A stretch of DNA of 64,000 nucleotides from Isochrysis galbana (Eukaryota; Haptophyta; Isochrysidales; Isochrysidaceae), in contig CM030937.1 of the NCBI GenBank assembly GCA_018136815.1, forward strand, positions 1,104,253 through 1,168,252, read 5' to 3'. Shown here piece by piece: positions 30,964 through 44,498 of this stretch (positions are counted from its first letter, which is position 1; each line of letters starts with the position of its first letter). The position numbers and the translations under genes are program-made. Under the pieces are notes generated by a model. That model saw only the letters and a program-made list of their open reading frames with translations. It had not been told where the DNA came from and did not search any database.

Positions 30964-32355
30964 ATGCCGTCGTCTGCAGCCGCCGGCCGTCCGCGCCGTC
31001 AGCCGCCCGGCCGCGCGCTCAACGCGCTCAATCAGTTCGTACAGTCGGCGGTGGCGGGGCAGGTCATTGAGGGCATCCACTGGGCCATCCTCTGCCTCCT
31101 CGCCGGTCTGCTCGCCCCCTTCCTGCTGATCTACAAGCTGGGACGCGCCGTTCGCGCTGCCACACGAGGCCCCGACGAGCTTCCAAAGGCGCAGAGGGCG
31201 TCGCTCGGTGTCTTCATCTCAGGGTGCGACACCGGATTCGGCCAGACTGCCGCTCTCATGCTGCACGAACGCGGATACACCGTCTTTGCAGGCTGCCTCA
31301 CCGACGGCGGCCAGGAATCGCTTCGCCAGCTGACCAAAAACAATGAGCGGATGATGCCTGTGCCTCTGGACGTGACTAAGGACGACTCCGTCACACAGGC
31401 TGCAGTCCACGTTGATTCTTGGCTCACCGGGTCGAGCGCAACCTCTCCGCGAGCTCTGCTGTCGGTCGTCTGCAACGCAGGCATTGCAACAGGAGGATGC
31501 ATCGACTGGCTCACAGTGGAGGCTTACCAGCGAGACCACGCCATCAACTTCTACGGCGTGATCCGGACGACAAAAGCCTTTCTACCGGCGCTCAAACGGA
31601 CTGCAGAGCTTAGGCGCCACGCCAAACCCAACACAGAGGGTGCCGTATGGCCACCACACCCACGCTTTGTCATCAATTCTTCAGTTGCTGGCAAAATCCC
31701 AGTTCCATACATTTCTCCTTACTCCACATCGAAGCATGCATGCGACACCTACGCCGCTTGTCTGCGCATGGAGATGGAGGACTGGGGCATTGGTGTGACC
31801 ACAGTGCTTGCCTCGTTTCATAAGACGCCGATGGTGACGGAGGGCATTACCATCCTCGAGAAGACATGGGCCAGCACTCCAGAAGAAAAGAGGCGAGAGT
31901 ATGGCGAGGAGTTCTACGAGCTCATGCATGCATCGACCGAATCACTGCTCACGGACCTAGCTTGGGAGCCGATTCGAGTTGTCGAGGCCATCACACGTGC
32001 AAGCACGACCCTGTCGCGACCAGAGCCTGAGGTGTACTGCGGGAGCGACTCCCGATACGTTTTACAGGTGGTCTTGTTGCCTGCACCATCAATGCAAAGA
32101 CGATACGGAGACTGTGTGCATGGCTATGGCACACCGCGTGTTCATTCATAGCTCACCGATACGGAGGCTTGCATGTAGACTAGACCCATCCTTTCAAAGC
32201 TGATATGCGCGCTCACCATTCTCTGTGCATCACAGGTCCTTCCACGCCTTCCGGCCTTCATGTCCGAGTTTGCTATCTACCGTTGGATTGCATGGTTTGC
32301 TTGGATTGCAGGATGCAAGCCAGCAGCTCTCAAGACGACAGGGAAGGCCGCCTAG
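30964..32355 (+). CDS. Membrane-anchored short-chain dehydrogenase (RDH/17-beta-HSD type)
   Basis: Exons 30964-32067 and 32236-32355, phase 0, 168-nt intron (GTGGTC/CATCACAG); 407 residues. One membrane helix (about 36-58) precedes a classical SDR: cofactor motif SGCDTGFG (86-93), CNAG (170-173), serine strand FVINSSVAG and active site Y253STSK257. SGCDxGFG and the C-terminal KTPMVTEG region resemble retinol dehydrogenase, 17-beta-HSD type 6 and 3-hydroxybutyrate dehydrogenase type 1 relatives. The substrate is probably a retinoid, sterol or other lipid alcohol, which is inference. Exon 2 adds a hydrophobic tail (FAIYRWIAWFAWIAG), a possible second membrane contact. In-frame ATG codons exist upstream to 30784; the chosen start sits just before the Arg/Pro-rich leader. 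Confidence 0.85.
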
Positions 32356-32449
32356 CCTCATAGTCAGGCCAACGACCGTCACGAAAAATGTTCTGGTTGG
32401 GCGGGAGAGCCATTCCTAGGCCAAACTGTGCTTTGAGGCTCACGTCTTG

Positions 32450-33860
32450 TTGCACTCAAGTCATCTCATGCACATCCTGTGATAGGATAGGTTCTTTCCT
32501 TGTGGACACGCTACATTTGTCAAGGGGACGAAGCACGCACAGGATTCGCGACGTGTATGGCCGCGAACTTCCTTGGACAATACTGCCCGGCTGCCCGAGC
32601 GGAAGCAGCACCTGTGGAAATGCTACAGCACATTCGTTGGATTCCTTCACTGTGTACTTCGACTCTCATAATAGCCATCGGCGTCGCAATCCGCGCCGGT
32701 GCAATGGCAATGGGCGCAGGGTTGGGCGCACAAGCAACGGACCGTTTGAATAAGAGACGCATGTGCATGGTTCTGCCCTTCTTTGAGACGGTAGCATGTG
32801 GCTTATCTTAAGTCAAACCATACTGTGGTCAAATCGTGCACGAAGACGACTCGCACATCGCCTGGCGGTGCATCGATACGCCAATTCGAAACATTTTGAT
32901 GCGGCTTGCTATGTGCCGCGACGATTCTCGAGCGAAGTGTGGACTTTGGCCGATGTGTGCTGCTGTTGCCGGCCGGCACGTACTCATGAAATTTTGCAGT
33001 ATGCGCGTGGCTGTGCGCATGGTCAGCACGCGCATGACCAAGTTGCCGCACGCACCCAAGGCCTTGGGACTCTAAGAGTTAAGGGGTGGCCCCTGCTACT
33101 GGCCCACTCGGGCAAGTTGAAGCTGCCGCCCGGGGTGGCAAAGCCAAAGCAAACTTTGGCGTCCAAAAGGTTCATTGGGAAAGTGATGCTGTTGTGCGCT
33201 ATTGCTCGTCCGAGCCCACAGCACCAATTTGATTATGGTTTGGTGGGAGCCTGGCATGTATGTGAACGTGTGCCCGCCAAGAGAGGCGACAAACGAACCG
33301 GCTTCAAAAAGGGGGATTTGCGAACAGTAGATGTTGTCATGGATGCGGATAAATTTGAGTCTATAGACGTGATTCCTGCAATCCCCTTGAAACTTCGGAA
33401 AGCTCCTCGTGTGGCGGTGCAAATGGATAACGCCACTCCACACATGAGCAAGAGTAAGATTGAAAGCGACAAGCTTGACAGGAGCCTTGCCAACATTTTG
33501 CCTGCACCTCAGCGCAATGGACGCCGGACAGGTTCGGAAATTATTTTGTTTCCCCAGGACTCCTAACTCGCCAGACACGAACGCCTGCGACTTGGGGTTC
33601 TTGCCAAGTTTATGGACAGCCGGCTGCCGAGGCGACGCGATTTTAATTTGGACAAATTCACTCAGCAATGTCTTGAAGTGCTTTTATTTATAGATAGTTA
33701 TCCTCCTGAGAAATTGGATGACTTGTTCAATACCAAGCAAATGGTGCTTGAGCTTGAGCGGATCATTTCTGTGAATGGCTCAAATGAATACGTCCTGCCG
33801 CACGCGCGTGACGGGAAGCGTGAAAACACCTCTTGTGGTGGGAGTGCCTAGGTGATGAGT
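32450..33860 (+). mobile_element. Decayed Tc1/mariner-type transposon
   Basis: The plus strand encodes transposase blocks in order: FIGKVMLLCAIARP, QHQFDYGLVGAW (first catalytic Asp position), SIDVIPAIPLKLRKAPRVAV, QMDNATPHMSKS (second Asp) and, after a frame change near 33540, NSPDTNACDLGFL (third acidic position) and LFNTKQMVLELERIISVNG. The QxDNAxPH and NSPDxNxxDLGF motifs identify the Tc1/mariner superfamily. Earlier stretches (32500-33060) are in other frames or stop-ridden. I did not find terminal inverted repeats, and the given limits are approximate. Confidence 0.75.
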
Positions 33861-34556
33861 AAGTTGAGGCAGCAAAATCCATTCAATGTCATGGGCATTT
33901 AGCCCCAATGTACCCTCTAGCCCCGTCATAATTTTTTTTGAGCTTTGGCCAAGCCCTTAGCAAGCCGCAACCTTTGTCTCTTCTCTTCCCTCACGCCTCG
34001 GTTTTGAGACGGAGGTAGTATGAATAATAGGTTGAAGGAGGACGCTATTACTATCTATGATGTTAGCTGCCGGCACTTTTACTATCTATGATGCTAGCTG
34101 AAGTGGACTATTAGGTTCTAACATCATAGCTCTGAATCAAAGCTATTCACAGTCTTAGCATTTGGGCATCCCAGGTATGGCGGCCGTGAGACACTACGCG
34201 ACTTAGACCTAAATGAACAATAGGTCTGAGCCAAGTGCGCGAGAGAAGTACGCGGAAGGGGAGCATGGGCAGAGCATGGCGCCGATAGGTTGGGGTTAGA
34301 AGGGCGCACGTGGGCGTGGGCCGGCGCGGCCGGATGCAGGAAGCATAGGACGCTACATGCAATGTATCGTGTCCTATGCTCCAGGCAATGGCTCGAGACC
34401 TTCAAGATTTTTTTCATTCAAGACTCCATCGATTTTGGCCTCATTCAAGCCTCACACCGCTGGCCCTCAGCCTATATTAAGAACTGAGGTGCGATAGTAT
34501 GAGGAGAGACTAGAAATTGAATGCTCACTGCGGAACTCGGTGGTAAGAATTCTTGT
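33861..34556. other. Intergenic with short direct repeat
   Basis: ACTATCTATGATG(T/C)TAGCTG occurs at about 34050 and 34082. No gene supported. Confidence 0.4.
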
Positions 34557-36063
34557 TCACTTCATCAGCCTTCTCTTCTCCGTTCTCCCCCCCCTCATCT
34601 CCTGCTTCTTGTCTCCAGCAATACATTCTTCGTACATATCCTCATGTCTTCGTGAATGCCGCTGCTTCAATGTATACAACCGCTCTCCACCAGCAAGACA
34701 TTCGGGGCTGCTGCGATCACGAGCTTTTAATGAATGTTGGCCATTTCGAAAGCGACGATGCAAAATGCGTTGTCCGTGGAGATTATGGGTGCCCGCAACC
34801 TCACTTTGTTCATCGATGCGCAAACGGTGCTTTTGCGCCGACTGCTTGTGGTACAATTCAAGCATATCCTCAGGCGGCTGCCAATTGAATGCTTGCCCCC
34901 TCGGTCTTAGGTGGAATCGCCGAGGAAGGCGAGGCGGCGAATCTAGCACTGTGGCACCTTCAACGATCGCAGATCTCCTTTCATCCTCCAGCTGGTCTCG
35001 TGGCAGAGTTCCCCCACTAGACTGCCCATTCGTCCCGCTGTCCAGCAATGAAGAGTCCGCCGGGTCAGTGCTCTTACCGTTCATTCGCTTCTTGCTTGCA
35101 CGGACCGTGGTTTCATCCCGGCTAGCACGACTCAGCGAATCGCGCCAAGTCATGTCAGACGCGATAGCGGCGGTATCTCGAGGTGAAAGGAAGAGGGTGG
35201 TGCTCCATCGTCTATTTCGTAGCTCGCGCTCTTTCCTTGCTTTTGCCTCCTCAGCGGCAACGGGGTCTAACTCTAGGTCTGGTTCCAATGGGCGAATAGC
35301 AGGATGCTGGTGTGGGTGCTGCTCCTCGATGAGTCTTACCACCCGTGGCAGGTTCCACCTGTGAGATTGAGCAGTCGGCGCAAGATGTAGTGGAGAAATT
35401 GGTGGGGAGATGACACGCCTCCTGTGCTTTGCAAAGAAGCGCACCGGAAATTCTCACGTGAGCCCTCTACGACGCCAAGGAAGGCCCACCGTGAGAAGAT
35501 GCGCTCGAAGGCTCGTTCAGCAACTACTCTACCGTGCTGTCGCCCTGTACTCGAATGTAGTTGTCGCCACCACCAATCAAGCCAGACCGGACGCTGCTTT
35601 AAGGTTCGCCGATTGGACTTGGAGGCTCTCGTCGTCACGAAGTAACGCTTGAGCTGTGCGACGAGCGCCGCCTGGCCCGTTGGCATGGGCGACTGCGGTG
35701 GCGGCATCACCAGACCTGGGAGTGGCTTGATCTTTGGCGGCGGTGGATTGAGCAGGTCTGGCCACCTGAAGAGACAATGCGATGCCAGAGCGGTGAGAAT
35801 TTCTCGCGCTGGACGCCATGGCCGAGCTGCAGAGCGATCGGCTGGTGTGATGCAGACGAGCGCCACCTCCTCTCTGAGTACAGCTGGCGGAGGCATTCGA
35901 CGGCCGCGATCTCATCTCTGCCCAGCTCTGTCTGCGGGTCTGGCTGGAGCGCTGCTTCGTGCTGCGGAGCGGGCCGCCGGTGGAGGGAGCGGCGGCTGAG
36001 GCTAGGGGCCCCGGCTGCGCGGGTGATCACTAGGAGCCTCCGCGGCGCCGCGCGCGCTATCAT
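34557..36063 (-). CDS. Unidentified protein with mitochondrial-type presequence
   Basis: Three exons, 35867-36063, 35445-35765, 34557-35358, with introns of 101 and 86 nt, all GT-AG and phase 2, give 439 residues. Joined, exons 1 and 2 read QLYSERRWPDLLNPPPPKIK and exons 2 and 3 read GSRENFRWNLPRVVRLIEE; the consistent phase and the continuous feel across both junctions support the model. The start (MIARAAPRRLLVITRAAG, then SLSRRSLHRR) is Arg-rich without acidic residues, typical of mitochondrial import. The rest is basic with KRYFVTTRASKSNRRTLK and WLDWWWRQLH. The C-terminal half is Ser/Arg/Gln-rich and may include another intron or non-coding sequence. A mitoribosomal role is only a guess from composition. 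It is divergent from glycerol kinase, 362 bp apart. Confidence 0.55.
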
Positions 36064-36425
36064 CGCCGCCGACAGGAGGGACGGCCCGCGAAAAGGGCGG
36101 GAGGAGTGTGAAGTGTGAAAAGAGAGAGAAACAGAAGGAGAGAATATGTTCCTTGAGGAGTAAAGTACTCCGTATGTAGTAGTAGTAAGTAGTCCAGGAT
36201 CTTGAGCAACCAAATATAGACGGAAGAGAGCAGAGAGTGCGGGCAAGCGCTGCCATCTCCCATCTCCCCCTCCCTCCCTCTCTCTGCGGCGCGCTCGCCC
36301 TCCTTCTCCCTCGCTCCCCCTCGCTCCCCCTCGCTCCGCCCCCCCCCCCCCCCCCTCCCCCCCTCGCTCGCTGATTGCATCCCGATCCTCGCCTTTCCGC
36401 CGGCGCAAGCCGCCTCAGCGGTGCG
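36064..36425. promoter_or_regulatory. Divergent intergenic region with pyrimidine tract
   Basis: 362 bp separate the minus-strand mitochondrial-type gene from glycerol kinase. 36255-36375 is nearly all C and T on the plus strand, with a C-run at about 36341-36363. Both genes must be driven from here, so it is a candidate bidirectional promoter. Confidence 0.5.
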
Positions 36426-39070
<2,645 letters not shown>

Positions 39071-39809
39071 GCTACGCGACTAGACCGCAGACAGGCGGGG
39101 TTACCCACATGATGTTTTCTTTTAGTGATATGACACCGCATTCTCGCACTACGCATGGGTACAGAGCTGCTGCAAAGACACAACAGCAGCTAGCAACAAC
39201 CGAGAACGAACAGATGCGGCATTGCCACCCGTGGACGGGTAGGGCCGGTCCAATTGATAGCAGAATAGACGTTGCGCTATAAGTTGAGGGGTATACAAAA
39301 AAACATCTGAAGATTCAGGGTACTACCGCTAGCTATAAAGGACCAAGGTGCCATAATACGTTCAAGGGGCCTAGTGCCTAGTGTATTATGTATTATATCT
39401 ACGATTTACTAGTGTATTATGTATTATCATACTACTACGATTTACTAATACAATAGATGTATAATACAACTGTATCTGTATTATTTCAAGTGGGCAGTGA
39501 TAGTGCTAGTGCCACTAGCCACCGGATGGGACCGTTCATGCCCGGCAAGAGACTCTGAGCCACGCTCACGTACCGCTAGCGACGCTGGGCCGGCGAGTGG
39601 CGTTCGTCTCCGTGTCTCCATGTTCCGGCTCCAGGGATGCTAGCCGGGAGAGCCCGTCAGCATCCTCATGAACAGCTCCTGGTTTATGTTCGACATCTAA
39701 CCGGTACTCAGCCAACTTGAGAGCCCACCGAGGTAGCCGAGAGGCTGCCCCCCCCCTCCACTTTTTCCCTATCTACTACAACTACAGGTTTTGTACGCTC
39801 GACCAACCA
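39071..39809. other. Intergenic with LINE terminus remnant
   Basis: 39296-39322 (oligo-A then CATCTGAAGATTCAGGGT) is the bare LINE 3' terminus in minus orientation. 39365-39480 is AT-rich with TGTATTATGTATTAT repeats. No gene supported. Confidence 0.5.
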
Positions 39810-39869
39810 TCATACGTAATGGTAATGACGATTCGCGTGAGCTTCGCTAGCCCCATGACCATGGCCTAT

Positions 39870-40206
39870 CCCTTGACCTTGATGTCGAGGGCATTGTCGA
39901 AGGCCGGCAGGACTTTCTTTGTAACTTTGAAACGGTGGGGAAGATTTGTTTTCCCCATCATTGGCTTCATCTGCTTGCCACACTTCGCTTGGCCGCCCGG
40001 AACGCCTCGTCATCGAATAGGTCGAGCGGCAGGGCCCTCTTGACCACCACCTGCAGCGAGGCCTCGGCAACCTCGTCGGGCATGACGACGCCGCAGTGCT
40101 TGGAGGCCGCCATGAGGCGCCCCTCTGCCTTCACCTTCTCCTTCTCCGCCTCAGCGCCACACACTTGAGTGTCAGCGGCTCCATCCACAGACACTCCACT
40201 CAGCAC
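39870..40206 (-). pseudogene. Possible broken gene, minus strand
   Basis: A start at 40206 (MLSGVSVDGAADTQV) leads through EKVKAEGRLMAASKHCGVVMPDEVAEASLQVVVKRALPL, written here in pieces, to FDDEAFRAAKRSVAS, then a stop; the next frame continues KQMKPMMGKTNLPHRFKVTKKVLPAFDN and stops soon after. It reads like a real protein with one frame break and a lost 3' part. I recognise no family; a transposon-derived protein is possible. Confidence 0.3.
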
Positions 40207-40229
40207 CGGGGCGATCTACCAGAGTTACG

Positions 40230-40510
40230 TGTAGTTTAAGGTGGAGAGAGAGAGAGAGGCGAGAGAGAGAGGCGAGAGACAGAGGCGAGAGAGAAAGGTG
40301 AGAGAGAAAGGGGAGAGAGGGGAGAGCAACGGAGGGGAGAACGAGGAGGGAGCGAGAGAAAAGTAAGGGAGAGCAAGATGAAGAGAGGACGAGGTGAGCA
40401 TGTGGAGGGGAGCTGGAGAAGAGGAAGAAAGAAAGAGAGAGAGTTGCGGGAAGGGAGAGAGGGGCCGGGGGGGGGGGGGGGGGTGAGCGAGAGAGGGAGA
40501 GAGAGCGGGG
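40230..40510. repeat. Purine tract upstream of ferredoxin-like gene
   Basis: 280 bp of GAGA/GGAGA repeats with a G-run at about 40468-40484, ending just before the ATG at 40521. Low-complexity Arg/Glu/Gly frames arise from it on the plus strand and Ser/Leu/Pro frames on the minus strand. Confidence 0.85.
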
Positions 40511-40520
40511 GAAAGGCGCG

Positions 40521-41605
40521 ATGCTGGCGCGCGCCGCCGCCCGTGCTGTTGGCACCACGCGCGGGCTCGCGTCGGCGACCGTCGCTGAGAACACGTGCGC
40601 GAAGCTGGCGCGGCAAGCAGCAGTCCCCCCCCCCCCCCGCCCCTCCCCCGCCCCGCTTCCGTCGTGGATGCCTTTCATCCGTCGCCATTTCAGCTCCGCC
40701 CCCTCTCCCCCCCCCCCGCCCTCTCCAGCCCCTATTGACGCACCGCCCCTCCTCATGCTATTCCTGCTGCTCTTCTTTTTCCCGCGCGCTGTGTATTACC
40801 ACCCCTTCGTCGCATTGGGTGGCTGCTAGTGAGTGCACGGACAGAGCGAGCTGCCCGCCTGCCCCCCACCCATCTCAGGGTGAAGTGCACGTTCATCTTT
40901 GACAAGATGAAGAAGCGTGTGACTGTACCTGGTATGGTCGGCTGGAGCCTGCTTGCGACAGCGCAGCATCATGGCCTTCCACTGCGAGGCTCGCGAAAGG
41001 ATAACGACTGGGATTACGTCAACCTCGGCGAAGGCCCTGGCTCTGTGGAGGATCATGTCATTTTACCCCAGGCGGACTTTGAACGAGTTGGGCCACCTAC
41101 TTGGCAAGAAGAGTCTCTCCTGAAAGCCTCGGAGCCCAATATGCAGCCAACGTACGCGGCAGCCATAGATACTCCTGGGCTGGTTCAGTTTCCATGTCGA
41201 TTTCAGTCCGACTTTCCTGGGGTTTGATTGGGCTACTCGCTTTCGATTGGTGCATACAAGTGTTGATTGCCCGGTGTTTGTGATGGTTTCAGGTCACGGC
41301 TTGCAGCATGTATCACACTGACCAAAGAGATGGACGGGCTGACCGCATTTGTGCCTTCGACCAACGCCGATCTCACCAACTGTGGGCACGCACCGCCCAT
41401 CTTGCGCCGAACCTATTCTCGATCATTTGATTCTCAATCATTTGCTCGATGGTCTCCTTGTGCTTCGCACCATTTCTTTGCTGACTTGGCAACCCTTGCG
41501 GGCCCCTCGCAGATGTCTAATTTGATGGCAGTGTCTTCTCAGCTTCGACCGCCATACTGCGGCAGATCGTGGCGCGGATCGCTCAGGCTCAGCCACGATG
41601 ATTAG
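40521..41605 (+). CDS. Ferredoxin-fold protein without cluster cysteines, complex I C1-FDX-like
   Basis: The well-supported core is exon 40879-41151 spliced in phase 2 to an exon from 41293 (141-nt intron, GTACGC/TTTCAG), giving FIFDKMKKRVTVPGMVGWSL, LATAQHHGLPLRGSRKDNDW, DYVNLGEGPGSVEDHVILP, LLKASEPNMQPTSRLAAC and ITLTKEMDGLTAFVP. The end SRLAACITLTKEMDG and the beginning follow mitochondrial adrenodoxin-like ferredoxins, but the four cluster cysteines are missing. That is the description of the ferredoxin-like bridge subunit of complex I in plants and protists, which I infer this to be. A presequence-like exon (MLARAAARAVGTTRGLASA, later FIRRHFSS) starts at 40521; its exact splice to 40879 is unresolved, since the best donor (40829) would create a stop. 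The C-terminus after ADLTN is also uncertain. Confidence 0.6.
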
Positions 41606-43159
41606 GCGGATTGGTTGGCTCTTGGATGCACGATCATGATGTGCTCCGCAGCTCATGGCTTGTGTGCTCCATTCGTTGCGCCACAACTACTGCCATATCC
41701 ACCACTCGTCTTCGGAGTGGAAGATGAGCTATTATGCAGCACAAGAGTATTTGATCCACGCAAGAATTCCCTCGTGCGACTCTGGGTCTCGCTGTGCTGA
41801 TCCTCAAATATGGGAGCGAGACAGAATCTCTTCGTAATTGGTTCGGTGTTCTCTTGTGCCTCATGGGCCTCGACCACTTGCTTCTCTCGGGAGTGATGGA
41901 GATTCCCAAATCCACACCTCGAAAATGCATTTTGCGCGTCGCATTCCCCATCCCCGTTTGCGGGATTCTCTGTCTTTGCTCTTTGCATTTCGTGCGCAGT
42001 TCAAGAGCATAAGCATAACAATAAGAGTCGAGAGCAGCTTTTCTATGGCTTCTCGTTGGCCAAAGTTTTGGTAGTAGTAGATGGTCAACGCGGACGGCAG
42101 GTCCGTTAGGTCGATTTTAAGAGCGATACTTACGAGATACCACCTGCTAGTAACGGCGAAAGTAGGTTTTTTTCAGAGGCTAAAAAAACAACGAGAGAAT
42201 ATGGGGTTACACGCCCCGAGCAACAAACATATTAAGAAAATGATAAGCCCGCTGTACACGGTGGACAAGGATTTCAACATAGGAACGTCGGAGGACCTCT
42301 TGCAAGCGGCAAGAGGTCTGGACCTACGACACATCACCTAAAGTAGCTTAACCTCTTAGTCGGAGTCACAGCGGTTGTTAAAGAGGAGCCTAAGAGTTTT
42401 AAGGGAAGATACAACCCGAGCCAACGCCGACACAAAGGATGAACCACAGTCTCCCGCCCCCTTCTCTCCAACTCCTGGCCGAAGCAGCGCGCGCGGCCTC
42501 CCCGGAACCAGCTTCTCCGCTAAAGAGGGAACTGGGGAAGGAAGGAAGGGGAAGGGGGTTGTTAGGGGTTAAGGTTGGGTAGTAGGGAGGTCCACAAGCA
42601 CACTGCCTCATGACGCACATGTAGCGGAGAATTTTAAGAAGATTTTTTTTTGGTAGTAGTAGATGGTAGATGGCTCAAGCCCGCGACGCGTCATACCCTC
42701 ACCTCGCCACGCAAACGAAAGCGGCTACATCCCCAAATGAAGTCTTCCTGCCTTAGATTTCATCTCGGGTCCCTCCCGAGTGCTGCGGTTCGGTGTCGAA
42801 CGGCGCGTTTTAAGGCTGTGAATAGGTTTGATTTTGAGCTATCTAGATATTAGCTAACAGGGCGCTTCGGCTATCTAGATAGATACTAATAGTGGCTCAG
42901 CACTATCTAGATAGATACTAATAGTAATAACGCCCGAGCCTTGCCTAATATTAGTATTAATAGTAATATCTTGATATCTGCTATATGTATATGATATATT
43001 TGATGTTCGAGTGTGTAAATGAGTGCATGAGTGTGTGTGGGCGAATAAACCCATACATTACGCTTCATCGATCGCTCGGCCACACCTTGCTCGCGAACAT
43101 GGCATAAGGTATATAGGCAGATGGCACATTCTGTAGTTAATGCTACCCAACCAAGTGGG
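41606..43159. other. Intergenic, no supported gene
   Basis: Short plus-strand frames at 42081-42341 and 42375-42572 lack domains. 42840-42930 repeats CTATCTAGATAGATACTAATAGT twice. The AT/GA composition drops relative to the flanking genes. Confidence 0.35.
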
Positions 43160-43380
43160 CACGAGGCACAACAACTAGGAACAAAAGGCCTGCCCAAACC
43201 CACACTCCAAACCAGGCCTTAGGTAGTGCACCGAGGCCGGACCCCGGAAACCGAAAAAAAAGGAATGAAGGGGGGCAGGGGAAGAGGTGGAGGGAGGGAA
43301 TATAAGGGCGGTGTTAGTTAGAAACGGGAAGACCCGAGACTAGTAGGTGTGTAGCCCAGAATCTTCAGATGTTTTTTTTT
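43160..43380 (+). repeat. LINE 3' end fragment
   Basis: GGCCTGCCCAAACCCACACTCC, CCAGGCCTTAGGTAGTGCACC, GGACCCCGGAAACCG, the G-rich stretch and finally GTGTAGCCCAGAATCTTCAG ATG with oligo-T match the 3' ends of the other LINE copies, in plus orientation. Confidence 0.8.
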
Positions 43381-43584
43381 CTGTAGTTAATGCTTCTTAG
43401 TAGTAGTATATTTGATATTTGTTTTGTAATGTTGTATTACGTAGTAATTTAATTAGGGGAGGGGGGGGGGCAAAAGTCTGGCGCGAAGCCTCGCCACTCG
43501 CCACAAGTGCCAACAACCGCGGCAAGAGACATGGGGCGCAAGCGGACAGCAACCGCCCCCTCGTGCTCTACTTAGGGGCCCGGG

Positions 43585-43992
43585 TCATGTGGGGGGTCCG
43601 AGCCCGAGCGGAGAGCTAGCGTTGGCTATGTATGAAATATTACCGTACTCTGCTCCCCTACCTATATGGTCCAGTCCAGTGCCGAATGGACTAGAGGGAT
43701 AGAACTGGTACGCTTCGAAGCTTATGTCCGATGATAGTAAGACGGATTTATTGCTCTCGGAAAGAAGGAACTCGCCCAATCGAACTGATGTGAACCCATT
43801 TGGTGCGACCGTGTCACGCACAATCAGTCGGAACCGATCGTACTCACCTGTTTGGAGGTCAAGTTTTATTTGGGAATTTGTTCCAATATTAAGCGCAGTA
43901 GTTTGAAATAACATTGTCCAACTCGACAAAACAAGCTGAGTGGGGAGTGTGGCGGTATATGAGATCGTGTCAAACCTACGCGCATCCATCAC
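43585..43992 (-). CDS. Hypothetical protein fragment, beta-rich
   Basis: 135 codons with good coding feel: TGEYDRFRLIVRDTVAPNGF and SVRLGEFLLSESNKSVLLSS alternate hydrophobic and polar residues as in beta sheets, with no low complexity. Upstream on the minus strand another frame (VTVGGVSYVAQSTFYGTTDG at about 44040-44110) has the same character, so the present piece may be the 3' part of a longer, broken gene. I do not recognise the family. The base composition (AT-richer) differs from neighbouring host genes. Confidence 0.4.
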   Translation of the reverse strand: MMDARRFDTISYTATLPTQLVLSSWTMLFQTTALNIGTNSQIKLDLQTGEYDRFRLIVRDTVAPNGFTSVRLGEFLLSESNKSVLLSSDISFEAYQFYPSSPFGTGLDHIGRGAEYGNISYIANASSPLGLGPPT

Positions 43993-44099
43993 ATGACATG
44001 GAGTCAGAAAACGTAGTATACTGGCTGGAAGCCGTCGGTGGTTCCGTAGAAGGTACTTTGAGCTACATAGGATACACCACCAACTGTGACGGATCCGAG

Positions 44100-44380
44100 G
44101 TTACGAGGTTACCACTACCTCAGATGGGAACGGAGGGGACGGAAGGGAAGCGGCGAGAGGCGCGGCGGAAGTTGGGGGATGGCCAATGACGGGCTCACCC
44201 GCCTCCAGAGGGGGCAGGGAGGCGGGCTTAGGAGAGGCAGGGCGAGGCGACGGGGCGGACATGGCGAGAACGGGAGCGAGGGGTGGATGGTTCTCGCCCC
44301 CCATGAGGGGAGTCGAGAGAGTGGGGGGGGCGCGAGGCCCCCCTCCATGGCGACCAATCATAAGATTAGTGTTAGTGAGT
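44100..44380. repeat. Diverged copy of long-TIR transposon arm
   Basis: GGTTCTCGCCCCCCATGAGGGG, AGTCGAGAGAGTGGGGGGGG, CGAGGCCCCCCTCCATGGCG and ACCAATCATAAGATTAG correspond stepwise to the right arm of the transposon at 12360-12440 (CCTCCCCCATGGCAGGGG ... CCCCCCCATGGGCGAACCAAGTATAAACTTAG). Confidence 0.5.
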
Positions 44381-44498
44381 ATTTCCACGCTATTACATAT
44401 AGCGCTTTTAGGCTTTCGGGTGTATTCGTACCGGGGTATGCGAAAAGCGAAAAGCCCCGCCGGCAAAATGGGGAGAGGGATACAAATCACAAATCAAA

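Noticed and set aside
34540-35364. 274-codon plus-strand frame
   Set aside because: Antisense to exon 3 of the mitochondrial-type gene; it lacks motifs, while the minus strand has a consistent three-exon model. Confidence in this choice is moderate.
40521-40829. Complete 102-residue Pro-rich protein
   Set aside because: Although it opens with a presequence-like stretch, the rest translates poly-C and ends at an exon-intron boundary; better read as the first exon region of the ferredoxin-like gene.
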